Shown here in pieces: positions 35,448 to 44,521 of a DNA stretch of 64,000 nt. Every line of letters starts with the position of its first letter. Position 1 is the first letter of the stretch. Position numbers and translations under genes: made by a program. Origin of the DNA: Variovorax sp. IB41 (GTDB lineage Bacteria; Pseudomonadota; Gammaproteobacteria; Burkholderiales; Burkholderiaceae_C); the NCBI RefSeq assembly GCF_016405905.1, contig NZ_JAEFCB010000008.1, positions 62,001 to 126,000 of the forward strand, in the 5' to 3' direction. Under the pieces are notes generated by a model. The model made no database searches and had not been told where the DNA came from. It was given only the letters and a program-made list of their open reading frames with translations.

Positions 35448-36871
35448 TGCAGGCCCTGGCGCTGCGCTGGAAGAAGTGGAAGCAGCCCTCGCTGATGCGG
35501 CGGCTGCTGCTCGCGCAGATGGCCGTGGTGGCCCTGCTCTGGACCATGGCCATCGCGCTCCTGCTGTACGACTCGTACGAAGACCCCGAGCTCCTGAAGT
35601 ACGAGAAGATCTTCCGCTCGATTCTCTCGATCTCTGAAAACCTGGCCGATCAACCCGCCCGGCAGCAGCAGAGCCTGGCGGCCTTCGACATGGCGCTGCT
35701 CGAATCCGTGGGCGACGGCAATGCCGCGTCCGACACCGCGCCGGTCATGCAGGTGTGGCAGAAGGACAAGCTGATCTACCGCTCCACGGCGGCCGTGCCC
35801 GTCATCCTCAACACGGTGCCCGACCGCATCGAGACCGTGAAGGCGGGCGGCCGCGAATGGCGTGCGCGCACGCTGGTCTCTTCCAATGGCGACACCCGCG
35901 TGATGCTGGCCGAGCCCAGCGTCTGGCGGCTGACGGTGACTGTCATGTACCGCGGCTTCTACGTGCTGCCGCTGGTGATCAGCCTGCCGTTCCTGATCTT
36001 TCCGGCGTGGCTCTCGATGCGCGTCGCGCTGCGGCCCTGGCGGCAGGTGACCAAGGAGACCTCCGAGCGCGGCCCCGCCGACATGACGCCGCTGTCGTAC
36101 ACGCCGCCCCACAAGGAACTGCAGCCGCTGGTGCAGAGCATCAACAGCCTCTTGCAGCGCGTGCGCGACAGCACCTCGCGCGAGCGCAGCCTGATCGCCG
36201 ACGCGGCCCACGAACTGCGAACGCCGCTCGCGGCCATGCGCGTGAACGTGGAGGCGTTGAAGGAGCAGAGCACCGACGAAGGCCAGCGCGAACTCATGGG
36301 CAACCTGCTGCGCAGCAACGACCGCGCGGCTCGGCTGGTGGGGCAACTGCTGCAGCTCATGCGCAGCGACGCGGTGCTGCACGGCGGCCTGCCGGTCATG
36401 CTGTCGCTCGATGCGCTGGTACAGGACCGTCTGGCGATGATCGAAGGCCTCGCCCGCGCCCGCGGTGTGGAGCTGGAGCTCGATGGAGAAGGCCAGGTGC
36501 CGGTATTGGGCGAGCGCGAAAGCCTGGCCTCGATGGTCGACAACCTCATCAACAACGCCATCAAGTACAGCCCGGAGAACGCAACGGTCACGGTGCGGGT
36601 GGCCCGCGAGGGCGCCCGGGCGGTGCTGACCGTGGCCGACCGGGGCCCGGGCATTCCGCCTGCGCTGCGGGAGCGCGTGTTCGACCGGTTCTTCCGCAAC
36701 CCCGACCAGACGCAGAGCGGCAGCGGGCTCGGGCTTGCCATCGTCAAGTCGGTGGTGGACAGGCACGGCGGCAGCGTCGTGCTCGACGAAGCCCTGGGCG
36801 GGGGCCTCAGGGCCACGGTGCGGCTGCCGCTGGCGGTGGCCGAGGCGCCCCAGCCCATGCTCTGCACCTGA
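35444..36871 (+). CDS. Two-component sensor histidine kinase
   Basis: 475 residues. Transmembrane segments near residues 21-42 and 172-193 bracket a periplasmic sensor domain, then HisKA with phospho-acceptor H256 (DAAHELRTPL) and HATPase_c (NLINNAIKYSPEN, DRGPGIP, GSGLGLAIVKSVV). It overlaps the response regulator gene by four bases, so it is its cognate kinase. The signal sensed is unknown. The TctE/QseC-like layout is usual for betaproteobacteria. Confidence 0.93.
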   Translation: MMQALALRWKKWKQPSLMRRLLLAQMAVVALLWTMAIALLLYDSYEDPELLKYEKIFRSILSISENLADQPARQQQSLAAFDMALLESVGDGNAASDTAPVMQVWQKDKLIYRSTAAVPVILNTVPDRIETVKAGGREWRARTLVSSNGDTRVMLAEPSVWRLTVTVMYRGFYVLPLVISLPFLIFPAWLSMRVALRPWRQVTKETSERGPADMTPLSYTPPHKELQPLVQSINSLLQRVRDSTSRERSLIADAAHELRTPLAAMRVNVEALKEQSTDEGQRELMGNLLRSNDRAARLVGQLLQLMRSDAVLHGGLPVMLSLDALVQDRLAMIEGLARARGVELELDGEGQVPVLGERESLASMVDNLINNAIKYSPENATVTVRVAREGARAVLTVADRGPGIPPALRERVFDRFFRNPDQTQSGSGLGLAIVKSVVDRHGGSVVLDEALGGGLRATVRLPLAVAEAPQPMLCT

Positions 36872-36975
36872 AACCTCCCCCCGGACGCGGCCAAAGGCCG
36901 TGGTCAGGTCCATTTGGGGACAGAGATTTACAATCTATGGCTACCCCCGGCGCCGTCTACAGGACACTTTCAACA

Positions 36976-37872
36976 ATGAAGTGGGTCATTCTTGCTATCT
37001 TCGCGCTCAGCGCGCTCTACGTTCACTTCCGCGGGCAGGTCCGGCATCGCTTCTTCAGACAGCTCTCTGATCACTCGACCTTCCTCGCGCCGCTGAACGT
37101 CTTCATGTACCTTTTCTCGAAGGTGCCGGGTACGCCGTACCTGTCGCCCGCCGAGTTTCCCGAGATGCGGGTGCTCGAGCAGAACTGGGAAGTCATCCGC
37201 GAAGAGGCGCTGGCCATGCGCAACGGCGGCAGCATCAAGGCATCGAGCCAGTTCAACGACGTGGGCTTCAACTCCTTCTTCAAGAGCGGCTGGAAGCGCT
37301 TCTACCTGAAGTGGTACGACGAGGCGCATCCCTCGGCCGCCATCCTGTGCCCGCGCACGACCGAGCTGCTCAAGGGCATCGGCACCATCAAGGCGGCCAT
37401 GTTCGCCGAGCTCCCGCCCGGCAGCCGCCTCGTGCGCCACCGCGACCCCTTCGCCGGCTCGCTGCGCTACCACCTGGGCCTGTGGACGCCCGGCGTCGAA
37501 GGCTGCTACATCGACGTGGACGGCCAGCGCTACCACTGGCGCGACGGCGAGGCCGTGGTGTTCGACGAGACCTTCATCCATTACGCCGAGAACACCACCG
37601 ACCACGACCGCGTGATCCTGTTCTGCGACATCGAGCGTCCGCTGAAGTACCGCTGGGCCAGCGCCGTGAACCGCTGGTTCGCCAAGAACCTGCTGGCCGC
37701 CGCGAGCTCGCCCAACGATGCGGGCGACAAGACGGGCGGCATCAACCGCGCGTTCAAGTACATCTACCAGATCCGCGTGGTCGGCAAGCGCCTGAAGGCC
37801 TGGGACAAGCGCGCGTACTACCTCGTGAAGTGGTCCATCTTCGGCGGCCTCGCCCTCTGGATCTTCTGGTAA
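36976..37872 (+). CDS. Aspartyl/asparaginyl beta-hydroxylase family protein, LpxO-like
   Basis: 298 residues with an N-terminal membrane anchor (KWVILAIFALSALYVHF), a dioxygenase core, and a C-terminal hydrophobic end (YYLVKWSIFGGLALWIFW). The iron ligands are H155 and D157 (VRHRDPFAG) and H202 (FIHYAENT), with R212 placed for 2-oxoglutarate. In LpxO this enzyme 2-hydroxylates a lipid A acyl chain at the inner membrane. An alternative ATG at 36937 would add 13 residues before the anchor. It follows the two-component genes by 104 bases, so possible co-regulation. Its stop abuts that of the converging LysR gene. Confidence 0.87.
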   Translation: MKWVILAIFALSALYVHFRGQVRHRFFRQLSDHSTFLAPLNVFMYLFSKVPGTPYLSPAEFPEMRVLEQNWEVIREEALAMRNGGSIKASSQFNDVGFNSFFKSGWKRFYLKWYDEAHPSAAILCPRTTELLKGIGTIKAAMFAELPPGSRLVRHRDPFAGSLRYHLGLWTPGVEGCYIDVDGQRYHWRDGEAVVFDETFIHYAENTTDHDRVILFCDIERPLKYRWASAVNRWFAKNLLAAASSPNDAGDKTGGINRAFKYIYQIRVVGKRLKAWDKRAYYLVKWSIFGGLALWIFW

Positions 37873-38796
37873 TCACGCAAGGCGCCCGGCGTGGGCGCCG
37901 ACCATTTCCGCCAGCGCGTCGGCCACGGCCCTGACGCGCGGCGAGCGCCTCACATCGGGGTGCACCACGCTCCACACCTCCCGCATCACAGGCCGGCCTT
38001 CGCCGGGCACTTCGACCAGTGCAGCGTCGCCGCGCGCCATGAAGTCCGGCAGCATCGCGAGGCCCAGGCCCCCGCGGCATGCGTTGTGCAAGGCCGTGAG
38101 GTCGTTGCTGCGCAAAACGAAGGGGCGCGCACCGGCAAGCTCGGCCAGCAGTTGCTGGTGCGGCACGTTGCCGGGCGAATCGCTGTAGCCGAGAAAGCGC
38201 CAGTCGCTCTCCGCGCGCGTGAGCCACACCGGCGCGGCATAGAGGCGAAAGGCCAACTCGCCGAGCTTGCGCGCGGCCAGGCCCGGCTCGGTCGGGCGCA
38301 TGAAGCGGATCGCGATGTCCGCGTCGCGGCGCTGCAGGTTGGCGCTGCGCAGTTCGCCGACGATGTCCAGCGCGATGCCCGGCCACCGGTCGCTTTGCGC
38401 AGCTTGCGCGGCCCACAGCGGCACGATGAAATGGCTGGCGAAGGCCGGTGGCGCCGAGACGCGCACCGTGCCCTGGTGGGCCGTGTTCGCGGCGGCGGCA
38501 CGCGCGAAGGCCAGCACCTCTTGTTCCAACCGCTCGGCGGGTGCGAGCAGCGCTTCGCCTTCCTGCGTCAGCGCCCAGCTTCGCGGCAGGCGGTCGAAGA
38601 GGCGCACGCCGATGTGCGACTCCAGCGCGCCGACGCGGCGCGCGACCGTCGAGTGCTCCACGCGCAACTGCCGCGCCGCGCCCGAGAGGCTGCCTTCGCG
38701 CGCCACCGCGACGAAGAAGCGGATGTCGTCCCACGCAAGGGATGCGAGAGAAACGGGCGCGATGGCATCGGGGCGGTGAGCTGGCGATTCGTGCAC
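37873..38796 (-). CDS. LysR family transcriptional regulator
   Basis: 307 residues from a GTG start at 38796; no ATG is available before the helix-turn-helix (DDIRFFVAVAREGSLSGAAR, STVARRVGALESHIG). The rest is the effector-binding domain. It is divergent across 86 bases from a GlcG/HbpS-like gene, which is its likely target. The ligand is not deducible. Confidence 0.88.
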   Translation of the reverse strand: MHESPAHRPDAIAPVSLASLAWDDIRFFVAVAREGSLSGAARQLRVEHSTVARRVGALESHIGVRLFDRLPRSWALTQEGEALLAPAERLEQEVLAFARAAAANTAHQGTVRVSAPPAFASHFIVPLWAAQAAQSDRWPGIALDIVGELRSANLQRRDADIAIRFMRPTEPGLAARKLGELAFRLYAAPVWLTRAESDWRFLGYSDSPGNVPHQQLLAELAGARPFVLRSNDLTALHNACRGGLGLAMLPDFMARGDAALVEVPGEGRPVMREVWSVVHPDVRRSPRVRAVADALAEMVGAHAGRLA

Positions 38797-38882
38797 AACG
38801 GATGCGAAGTTTTGGGGAATGGCCAGGCATTCTGCCCGCCGATATCGTCCTGTGCATCGTTTGTCACTTCACAGGAATCGCC

Positions 38883-39311
38883 ATGAGCACCATGCAACAA
38901 CCCATCATTTCGTACGGCGCGCCCGTGTCCCTCGACGTCGCCCGGCGCGTGGCCGCGGCCGCCGAAGCCGAGGCGCGCGCCCACGGCTGGCCGATGGTCA
39001 TCGCGGTGATGGACAGCGCCGCCAACCTCGTGGTGCTGCACAAGATGGACCACGCGCAGACCGGCAGCGTCGAGATCGCGCAGGCCAAGGCGCGCAGCAC
39101 CGTGCGCTTCAAGCGGCCGACGCGCGTGTTCGAAGAGGCACTCGCCGCGGGCGGCCTCAACCTGCGCCTGCTGGCCACCGAGGGCGCATGCCCGCTCGAA
39201 GGCGGGCTGCCGCTGATGCACGAAGGCTGCCTCGTGGGCGCCGTCGGCGTCTCGGGCATGCAGTCGACGCAGGATGCGCAGGTGGCGGCCGCGGGCGTCG
39301 AGGCGCTCTGA
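38883..39311 (+). CDS. GlcG/HbpS family protein (DUF336)
   Basis: 142 residues of the DUF336 fold: VARRVAAAAEAEARAHGWPM, VIAVMDSAANLVVLHKMD and a C-terminal GAVGVSGMQSTQDAQVA. Family members bind haem or small molecules and often accompany glycolate or aromatic catabolic genes; the biochemical role is usually unclear. Divergent from the LysR gene. The ATG at 38883 follows CACAGGAATCGCC, giving an AGGA site. Confidence 0.85.
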   Translation: MSTMQQPIISYGAPVSLDVARRVAAAAEAEARAHGWPMVIAVMDSAANLVVLHKMDHAQTGSVEIAQAKARSTVRFKRPTRVFEEALAAGGLNLRLLATEGACPLEGGLPLMHEGCLVGAVGVSGMQSTQDAQVAAAGVEAL

Positions 39312-39332
39312 CTGCCGCTCTGACCGCGCGGC

Positions 39333-40019
39333 TCAGGCTTCGGCCAGCACCAGCCGTTCGCGCTTCGTGCGCGCCCAGCTGACGAGCACCGCGAGCAGCG
39401 TGCCGCCGACCACGTCGAGCAGCACGTGCTGGCGCGTCGCGAGCGTCGAGTAGACGATGCCGAAGGCCCACAGCAGGTTCACACAATGCGTCCACGCGGG
39501 CGCGCCCACGCTGCGCAACTGCCGGCCCAGCAGCACGGCCGTGAACACCGCAAAGGCCACGTGCAGCGACGGGAAGGCATTGCCACCCACGTCGGTGGCC
39601 TTCAAGAACTGCAGCGCCGGGTACTGCGACCAATCGACCGCGAACACCGGCACCGTGGTCGGAAAGAACCAGAACACCACCAGGCCGATCGTCGCCATGA
39701 CCGCGGCGCCCTGCGCGCAGGCCCAGAGCTCGGCCTTGTCCTTCGCAAGCGCAGGCGCGAGCGAGATGTAGAACCACAGCGAGCCGTACAGCAGCATCGC
39801 GTCGTCGCTCACGGCCACCCAGTGGTCGATGGGCGTGAGCGGCATCACCGTCGGCGTCGACGGCGGGTTGTGCATCACCCAGAAGTACAGGAAGAAGAAG
39901 CCCGAGATGCCGGCCGTGGTGCCGATCATCTTGACGAACCAGAGCGTCGCGATCCGCTGTCCCAGTGCCATGTACCAGGGCACGGAAGGAAGGGCGGCGG
40001 GGCTCGAGCGGGATGTCAC
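39333..40019 (-). CDS. PAP2 superfamily membrane phosphatase
   Basis: 228 residues with about six membrane segments. PAP2 motifs are AFPSLHVAFAVF and STLATRQHVLLDVVGG, holding the two catalytic histidines; the KxxxxxxRP motif is not obvious, which puts it near the AUR1/inositol-phosphoceramide-synthase-like branch. It may dephosphorylate or transfer lipid head groups at the outer face of the inner membrane. The start is uncertain: GTG at 40019 or ATG at 39971; neither has a good ribosome site. Divergent from a two-component operon. Confidence 0.8.
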   Translation of the reverse strand: MTSRSSPAALPSVPWYMALGQRIATLWFVKMIGTTAGISGFFFLYFWVMHNPPSTPTVMPLTPIDHWVAVSDDAMLLYGSLWFYISLAPALAKDKAELWACAQGAAVMATIGLVVFWFFPTTVPVFAVDWSQYPALQFLKATDVGGNAFPSLHVAFAVFTAVLLGRQLRSVGAPAWTHCVNLLWAFGIVYSTLATRQHVLLDVVGGTLLAVLVSWARTKRERLVLAEA

Positions 40020-40158
40020 CGATGCGGCTTTCGGAAAGGGGATCGCCCCAGCTTATGCAACTGCATTGCGTGAACATTGCGCCTGGGCGGCCTAGGGGCT
40101 CTCCTAGAATGTCCGGCCCATCCGCTCCACTGCCTCCCCGCATCCTCTGCATCCCCTC

Positions 40159-40839
40159 ATGAGAATCCTGCTTGTCGAAGACGAAGTCGATCTGGCGCAG
40201 GCGCTCGCGTCGGCCTTGCGCCAGAACCAGGCGGTGGTCGATGTGGCGGGCTCGCTGCGCGAAGCCGAGGAGGCCGCGCTCGGCGCGCAGCACGACGTGA
40301 TCGTGCTCGACCGCGGGCTGCCCGACGGCGACGGCCTCTCGCTCGTGGCGTTCCTGCGGCAGAACGACATCGCCGCCGCCGTGCTGGTGCTCACCGCCAT
40401 GTCCGACGTGGCGGAGCGCGTGCTGAGCCTGGATGGCGGCGCGGACGACTACCTCGCCAAGCCCTTCTCGATGGACGAGCTCATGGCGCGCGTGCGCGCC
40501 TTGGCGCGTCGCCCCGCGGTGCGCGCCAACTTCGTCATGACGCTCGGGCAGTTGCGCTTCGACCACCACGCGCGGCAGGCCCACGTGGGCGAGGCGAGCC
40601 TCACGCTGCCGCGGCGCGAACTGCTGGTGCTGGAGACCCTGCTCGAGCACCGCGGCCGCACCGTGCTGCGCGAGGCGCTGCAGGACCGCGTGTACGGCCA
40701 CAAGGACGACATCCAGTCGAATGCGCTCGACACGCACGTCTCGCGGCTGCGCTCCAAGCTCGACAAGGCGGGCGCGCAGGTCGAGATCCATGCGATCCGC
40801 GGCGTGGGCTATCTCATCTGCGCGGCGTCGGCGGCCTGA
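40159..40839 (+). CDS. OmpR family response regulator
   Basis: 226 residues: receiver with E7-D8-E9, phospho-acceptor D51 (VLDRGLPDGDG) and K in YLAKPF; then winged helix (LPRRELLVLETLLEHRGRTV, LDTHVSRLRSKLDKAG, IRGVGYLI). The kinase gene follows after 3 bases. A CTAGG...CCTAG inverted repeat lies about 60 bases upstream (40092-40107) and might be an autoregulatory site. Confidence 0.92.
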   Translation: MRILLVEDEVDLAQALASALRQNQAVVDVAGSLREAEEAALGAQHDVIVLDRGLPDGDGLSLVAFLRQNDIAAAVLVLTAMSDVAERVLSLDGGADDYLAKPFSMDELMARVRALARRPAVRANFVMTLGQLRFDHHARQAHVGEASLTLPRRELLVLETLLEHRGRTVLREALQDRVYGHKDDIQSNALDTHVSRLRSKLDKAGAQVEIHAIRGVGYLICAASAA

Positions 40840-40842
40840 CGC

Positions 40843-42192
40843 ATGAGCCTGAGCCTGCTCTCGCTGCGCTGGCGGCTGATCTGGAGCCTGATCCTGCTGC
40901 AGGTGGTGGTCGGCTCGCTGGTGCTGGGCGGTTTCATCGGCCTGGCGTGGGTGCTGGGCCGCGTGGTCGACGAGACCGGGCAGGAGACCGTCGCGGTGAT
41001 CCAGCGCGCGCTGACCCGCGACGCCGCCGGCAAGCTGATCGTGGTGCCGACGGCCGAATTCCTGCGCCTGCAGAACGGCGACCCGGGCTTCTGGTTCATC
41101 GCGCGCGATGCCAAGGGCGCCGAAGTGCGTCATGGCGATGTGCCGCCCAAATACGCGACGCTCATGACGACGCTCGACGGCATGGCGCGCATCGCCATCG
41201 AGCCCGCGAAGGACAACACCCAGCCCAAGGCCCGCTTCGAGCGCGTCGAGACCACTGCCGGCCCGGTCAACGTGCTCGCGCAGACCGGCAGTCCGCTGTC
41301 GGTGAAGAACACGTTGAAGGGCACGGGCCTCGTGTTCCTGTTCCTGGTGGCGCCGATGGCGCTGCTCACCAGCCTGGGCGTGATCCTGGCCACGCCCTTC
41401 GTGGTGAAGCGCGGCCTGCAGGGCGTGGTGGCCACCGCGGAGCATGCGGAGGGCATCGACGTGCACGAGCGCACCACGCGCCTGCCGCTCGCGAACGTGG
41501 CCAGCGAGATCCGCCCGCTGGTCAACGCCGTCAACCGCGCCTTCGACCGGCTCAACGAAGGCTACGACCGGCAGGAGCGGTTCCTCGCCGACGCCGCGCA
41601 CGAGCTGCGCACGCCGATCACCACGCTGCAGATCCACCTGGAAGGCCTGCCGAACGATCCACTCAAGGTGAAGCTGATGCAGGCCTCGGCGCGCCTGGCC
41701 ACGCTGGCCGAGCAATTGCTCGACCTGCAGCGCCTGGACCACGTCGTGCCGCAGGAAGAGCCGGTGGACCTGAGGGCGCTGTGCGAGCGCGTGGCGGCCG
41801 ACATCGCGCCGCTCGCGATCCAGAACCGTTGCACGCTCTCGGTCGATGCGCCGCAGCCGCTGATGGTGCACGGCGATGCGCCCTCGCTCGAACGCGCGCT
41901 CACCAACCTGATCCAGAACGCCATCGAGCATGGCGGGCAGGGCTGCGACATCGAGGTGCGGCTGTGCGCGCCCTCGTGCATCGAGGTGCTGGACTCGGGG
42001 CCCGGCATTCCCGAGGCGGACCGCGAGCGCGTGGTGGCGCCGTTTCATCGGCTCGTGCCGCGCGGGCGCGGCGCGGGGCTGGGGCTGCATCTCGTGGCCG
42101 AGGTCGCGCGCCTGCATCGCGGTCAACTGACCATCGGTTCGAGCGAATCGGGTGGCGCGAAGATGCGGCTCGAGTTGAACCTCAACGCGTGA
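40843..42192 (+). CDS. Two-component sensor histidine kinase
   Basis: 449 residues: membrane segments near 13-37 and 162-187, a periplasmic sensor region, a HAMP-like linker, HisKA with H253 (DAAHELRTPITTLQIH), and HATPase_c with NLIQNAIEHGG, DSGPGIPEADRE and GAGLGLHLV. It is the partner of the preceding response regulator, from the same transcript. Its ligand is unknown. The downstream small oxidoreductase-like gene lies 13 bases on and may be co-transcribed. Confidence 0.92.
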   Translation: MSLSLLSLRWRLIWSLILLQVVVGSLVLGGFIGLAWVLGRVVDETGQETVAVIQRALTRDAAGKLIVVPTAEFLRLQNGDPGFWFIARDAKGAEVRHGDVPPKYATLMTTLDGMARIAIEPAKDNTQPKARFERVETTAGPVNVLAQTGSPLSVKNTLKGTGLVFLFLVAPMALLTSLGVILATPFVVKRGLQGVVATAEHAEGIDVHERTTRLPLANVASEIRPLVNAVNRAFDRLNEGYDRQERFLADAAHELRTPITTLQIHLEGLPNDPLKVKLMQASARLATLAEQLLDLQRLDHVVPQEEPVDLRALCERVAADIAPLAIQNRCTLSVDAPQPLMVHGDAPSLERALTNLIQNAIEHGGQGCDIEVRLCAPSCIEVLDSGPGIPEADRERVVAPFHRLVPRGRGAGLGLHLVAEVARLHRGQLTIGSSESGGAKMRLELNLNA

Positions 42193-42205
42193 GAATCGCG
42201 TCGCC

Positions 42206-42427
42206 ATGAACCTCATCGACCGGCTGCCCGAGCCCACGAACCTTGCGAGCGCGCAGGCGTTGATCGCGCGCGTGCAGGCGGTGCTCGATGCAGAGGGGCT
42301 CGCCATGCGCGCACCGCCGCCCGAGCCCACCACCTGCTGCGGGCGCGGCTGCAACGGCTGCGTGTGGGAAGGCTGGCTCGCCGCGGTGAACTACTGGCGC
42401 GACGAGGCTTCGCTGCTGCTGGCCTAG
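42206..42427 (+). CDS. Oxidoreductase-like domain small protein
   Basis: 73 residues. The C-terminal half matches the short oxidoreductase-like domain (PPPEPTTCCGRGCNGCVWEGW), whose four cysteines could bind a metal or iron-sulfur cluster. The family is widespread and uncharacterised. It begins 13 bases after the kinase gene and converges with the deaminase gene. Confidence 0.8.
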   Translation: MNLIDRLPEPTNLASAQALIARVQAVLDAEGLAMRAPPPEPTTCCGRGCNGCVWEGWLAAVNYWRDEASLLLA

Positions 42428-42439
42428 CGACCTGGCGGC

Positions 42440-42916
42440 CTACCGCGTCTCCCAGAACCCGCGGTGCGTGGCGATCATTTCCTCGGCCACTTCAGGCACC
42501 GGCCCGATCACCTCGACGTGCTTCTGCCCGCGCGCGAACACCTCGCGGCACGGCAGGCTCAGCGTCGGGTTCTCGGGGTGGTCGCCCGTGAGCGCGAGCA
42601 GCGCCGATTCTTCCGCGCCATAAACGATGCGCCCGATGTTCGCCCAGTAGCTCGTGCCCGCGCACATCGCGCAGGGCTCGAAGGTCGTCACCAGCGTGCA
42701 CTGCCAGAGGTAGTCGGCCGGCCAGTTCTGCGCGGCGTGGCGCGCGAGCGTTGCCTCGGCGTGGTTCACCGTGTCGATGTTGCCCTGCTCGGCGAGGATG
42801 GTCTCGCCGTCGGGCGCGACGAGCACCGCGCCGAAGGGGTGGCGGCCCATCGCCATCGCGCGGCGGGCCACTTCGTCGGCGCGCCGCAGCGCGCGAAGGA
42901 TCTGGTCGTGGGTCAT
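42440..42916 (-). CDS. Nucleoside/nucleobase deaminase (zinc CMP/dCMP-type)
   Basis: 158 residues. Zinc site H52-A-E54 (VNHAEATLA) with C82 and C85 (EPCAMCAG); N-terminal strand RHPFGAVLVAPDGE. Same superfamily as the deaminase at 26683, with the shared C-terminal pattern SLPCREVFARG compared with LSCRDVFRAS. It starts 7 bases after the ABC permease gene, last in the operon binding protein-ATPase-permease-deaminase. The imported ligand is therefore probably a deaminable nitrogen heterocycle such as a pyrimidine or purine base. Confidence 0.87.
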   Translation of the reverse strand: MTHDQILRALRRADEVARRAMAMGRHPFGAVLVAPDGETILAEQGNIDTVNHAEATLARHAAQNWPADYLWQCTLVTTFEPCAMCAGTSYWANIGRIVYGAEESALLALTGDHPENPTLSLPCREVFARGQKHVEVIGPVPEVAEEMIATHRGFWETR

Positions 42917-42923
42917 GCGCGTC

Positions 42924-43697
42924 TCACTGGTTCTGGGAGCCGCGGTGGGCCCAGCCCGTGGTGTGTTTTTCGATCACGCTGAAGAGCTCGTACATCAGCA
43001 TCGCCATCGCGCCCACCACCATCAGGCCCGCGAAGGCCAGGCCCATCTGCATGGCCGAGCCGGCCGAGATCAGCAGGTAGCCGATGCCCTCGTTGGCCGC
43101 AGTCATCTCGCTCACCGTGGTGCCGACGAAGGCCAGCGTGATCGCCACCTTCAGCGAGCCGAAGAAGTAGGGCATGGAGCGCGGCAGGCCGATCTTCATG
43201 AGCACGTCCCAGCGCTTGGCACCGAGCACGCGCAGCACGTCTTCGAGCTCGGGCTCCATCGTGGCCAGGCCCGTCGCGATGTTGACCATGATCGGGAAGA
43301 AGCTGATGAGAAACGCCGTGAGAATCGCCGGCCCCGCACCGATGCCGAACCACACCACCAGGATCGGTACGAAGGCCGCCTTGGGCAGCGCGTTGAAGGC
43401 CGTCATGAGCGGATAGATCGCCGCATACGCGATGCGCGAGCTGCCGATGACGAAGCCCATCAGCACGCCCACCACGATCGCGAGGCCGAAGCCCGCCATC
43501 GTGACCCAGAAGGTGCGCCACGCATGGCCCGCGATGATCTCCTTGAACTCCCAGAACTGCGTCCAGATGCGCCACGGACTCGGGAAGATGAAGTCCGAGA
43601 CCTCGAAGCCCGCGCAAATGATCTGCCACAGCAGCAGCACCGCGACCAAGAGCAGCCAGGGCGACCAGCGTTCGATCTGTTTCGAATTCTTCATCAT
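42924..43697 (-). CDS. ABC transporter permease (SsuC/TauC-like)
   Basis: 257 residues with six membrane segments and the permease loop EDVLRVLGAKRWDVLMKIGL, which contacts the ATPase. Belongs to the nitrate/sulfonate/taurine/pyrimidine importer class. Its double ATG overlaps the ATPase stop (ATGATG over TGA). The partner ATPase and binding protein are directly upstream. Confidence 0.92.
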   Translation of the reverse strand: MMKNSKQIERWSPWLLLVAVLLLWQIICAGFEVSDFIFPSPWRIWTQFWEFKEIIAGHAWRTFWVTMAGFGLAIVVGVLMGFVIGSSRIAYAAIYPLMTAFNALPKAAFVPILVVWFGIGAGPAILTAFLISFFPIMVNIATGLATMEPELEDVLRVLGAKRWDVLMKIGLPRSMPYFFGSLKVAITLAFVGTTVSEMTAANEGIGYLLISAGSAMQMGLAFAGLMVVGAMAMLMYELFSVIEKHTTGWAHRGSQNQ

Positions 43698-44521
43698 GCG
43701 ACCGCCTTGCCGCGCATCGCGCCGATGTGCCCGCGAAGTTCCAGCACGATGTCGGTGAACTCTTTCGTGTAGGTGAGTTCGAGCTCGCGCGGACGCGGCA
43801 GCTCGATATCGCGTTTCACCACGAAGCGGCCCGGGCTCTTGCTCATCACGTACACCGTGTCGGCCAGGAACACCGATTCGCGCAGGTCGTGCGTCACCAG
43901 GATCACGTTGAACTGCTGCTCGGTCCAGAGGTCGCGCAGGATGCACCAGAGCTCCTCGCGCGTGAACGCGTCGAGCGCGCCGAAGGGTTCGTCCAGCAGC
44001 AGCATCTTGGGCTCGTGGATGAGCGCGCGGCAGATGCTCGCGCGCTGCTGCATGCCGCCCGAGAGCTGCCACGGAAACTTGTCTTCATAGCCCGCGAGGC
44101 CCACCTTCTGCAGCAGCCTGCGCGCGCGCTCGACGTATTCTTTTCGCCTGGCCTTGAAGTTCGAGCGGTAGGGCTCCACGATCTCCAGCGGCAGCAGCAC
44201 GTTGTCGACCGTGGTACGCCACGGCAGGAGCGACGGCGCCTGGAAGGCCATGCCCGAGATCTTGAGCGGTCCGGTCACCGGCGCGCCGTCGATGCGGATC
44301 TTGCCCATCGAGGGCATCTTCAGCCCCGTGGTGAGCTTCATGAAGGTCGACTTGCCGCAGCCCGAAGGCCCGACGATCGCGATGAACTCGCCGCGCTTGA
44401 CCTTCAGGTCGATCGCCTCGACCGCGAAGTGGTTCTCGCGCAGCAGCTCCTCGTTGTAGGCGAGCCAGACGTCCTGGAATTCGACGAAGGGGGCGGCAGT
44501 GTCGCTCGGTGCGTCCGCCAT
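43694..44521 (-). CDS. ABC transporter ATP-binding protein (SsuB/TauB-like)
   Basis: 275 residues: Walker A GPSGCGKST at 51-59, signature LSGGMQQR, Walker B MLLLDEPFGALD and switch VTHDLRES. Energises uptake through the downstream permease. Its ATG at 44521 overlaps the binding-protein stop by ATGA; the frame is open 19 codons further upstream but inside that gene. Confidence 0.93.
   Translation of the reverse strand: MADAPSDTAAPFVEFQDVWLAYNEELLRENHFAVEAIDLKVKRGEFIAIVGPSGCGKSTFMKLTTGLKMPSMGKIRIDGAPVTGPLKISGMAFQAPSLLPWRTTVDNVLLPLEIVEPYRSNFKARRKEYVERARRLLQKVGLAGYEDKFPWQLSGGMQQRASICRALIHEPKMLLLDEPFGALDAFTREELWCILRDLWTEQQFNVILVTHDLRESVFLADTVYVMSKSPGRFVVKRDIELPRPRELELTYTKEFTDIVLELRGHIGAMRGKAVA

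Noticed and set aside
36888..36910. GC-rich partial hairpin (GCGGCCAAAGGCCGT) after the first histidine kinase gene
   Set aside because: The stem is short and has no T-run on either strand, so a terminator call is not supported.
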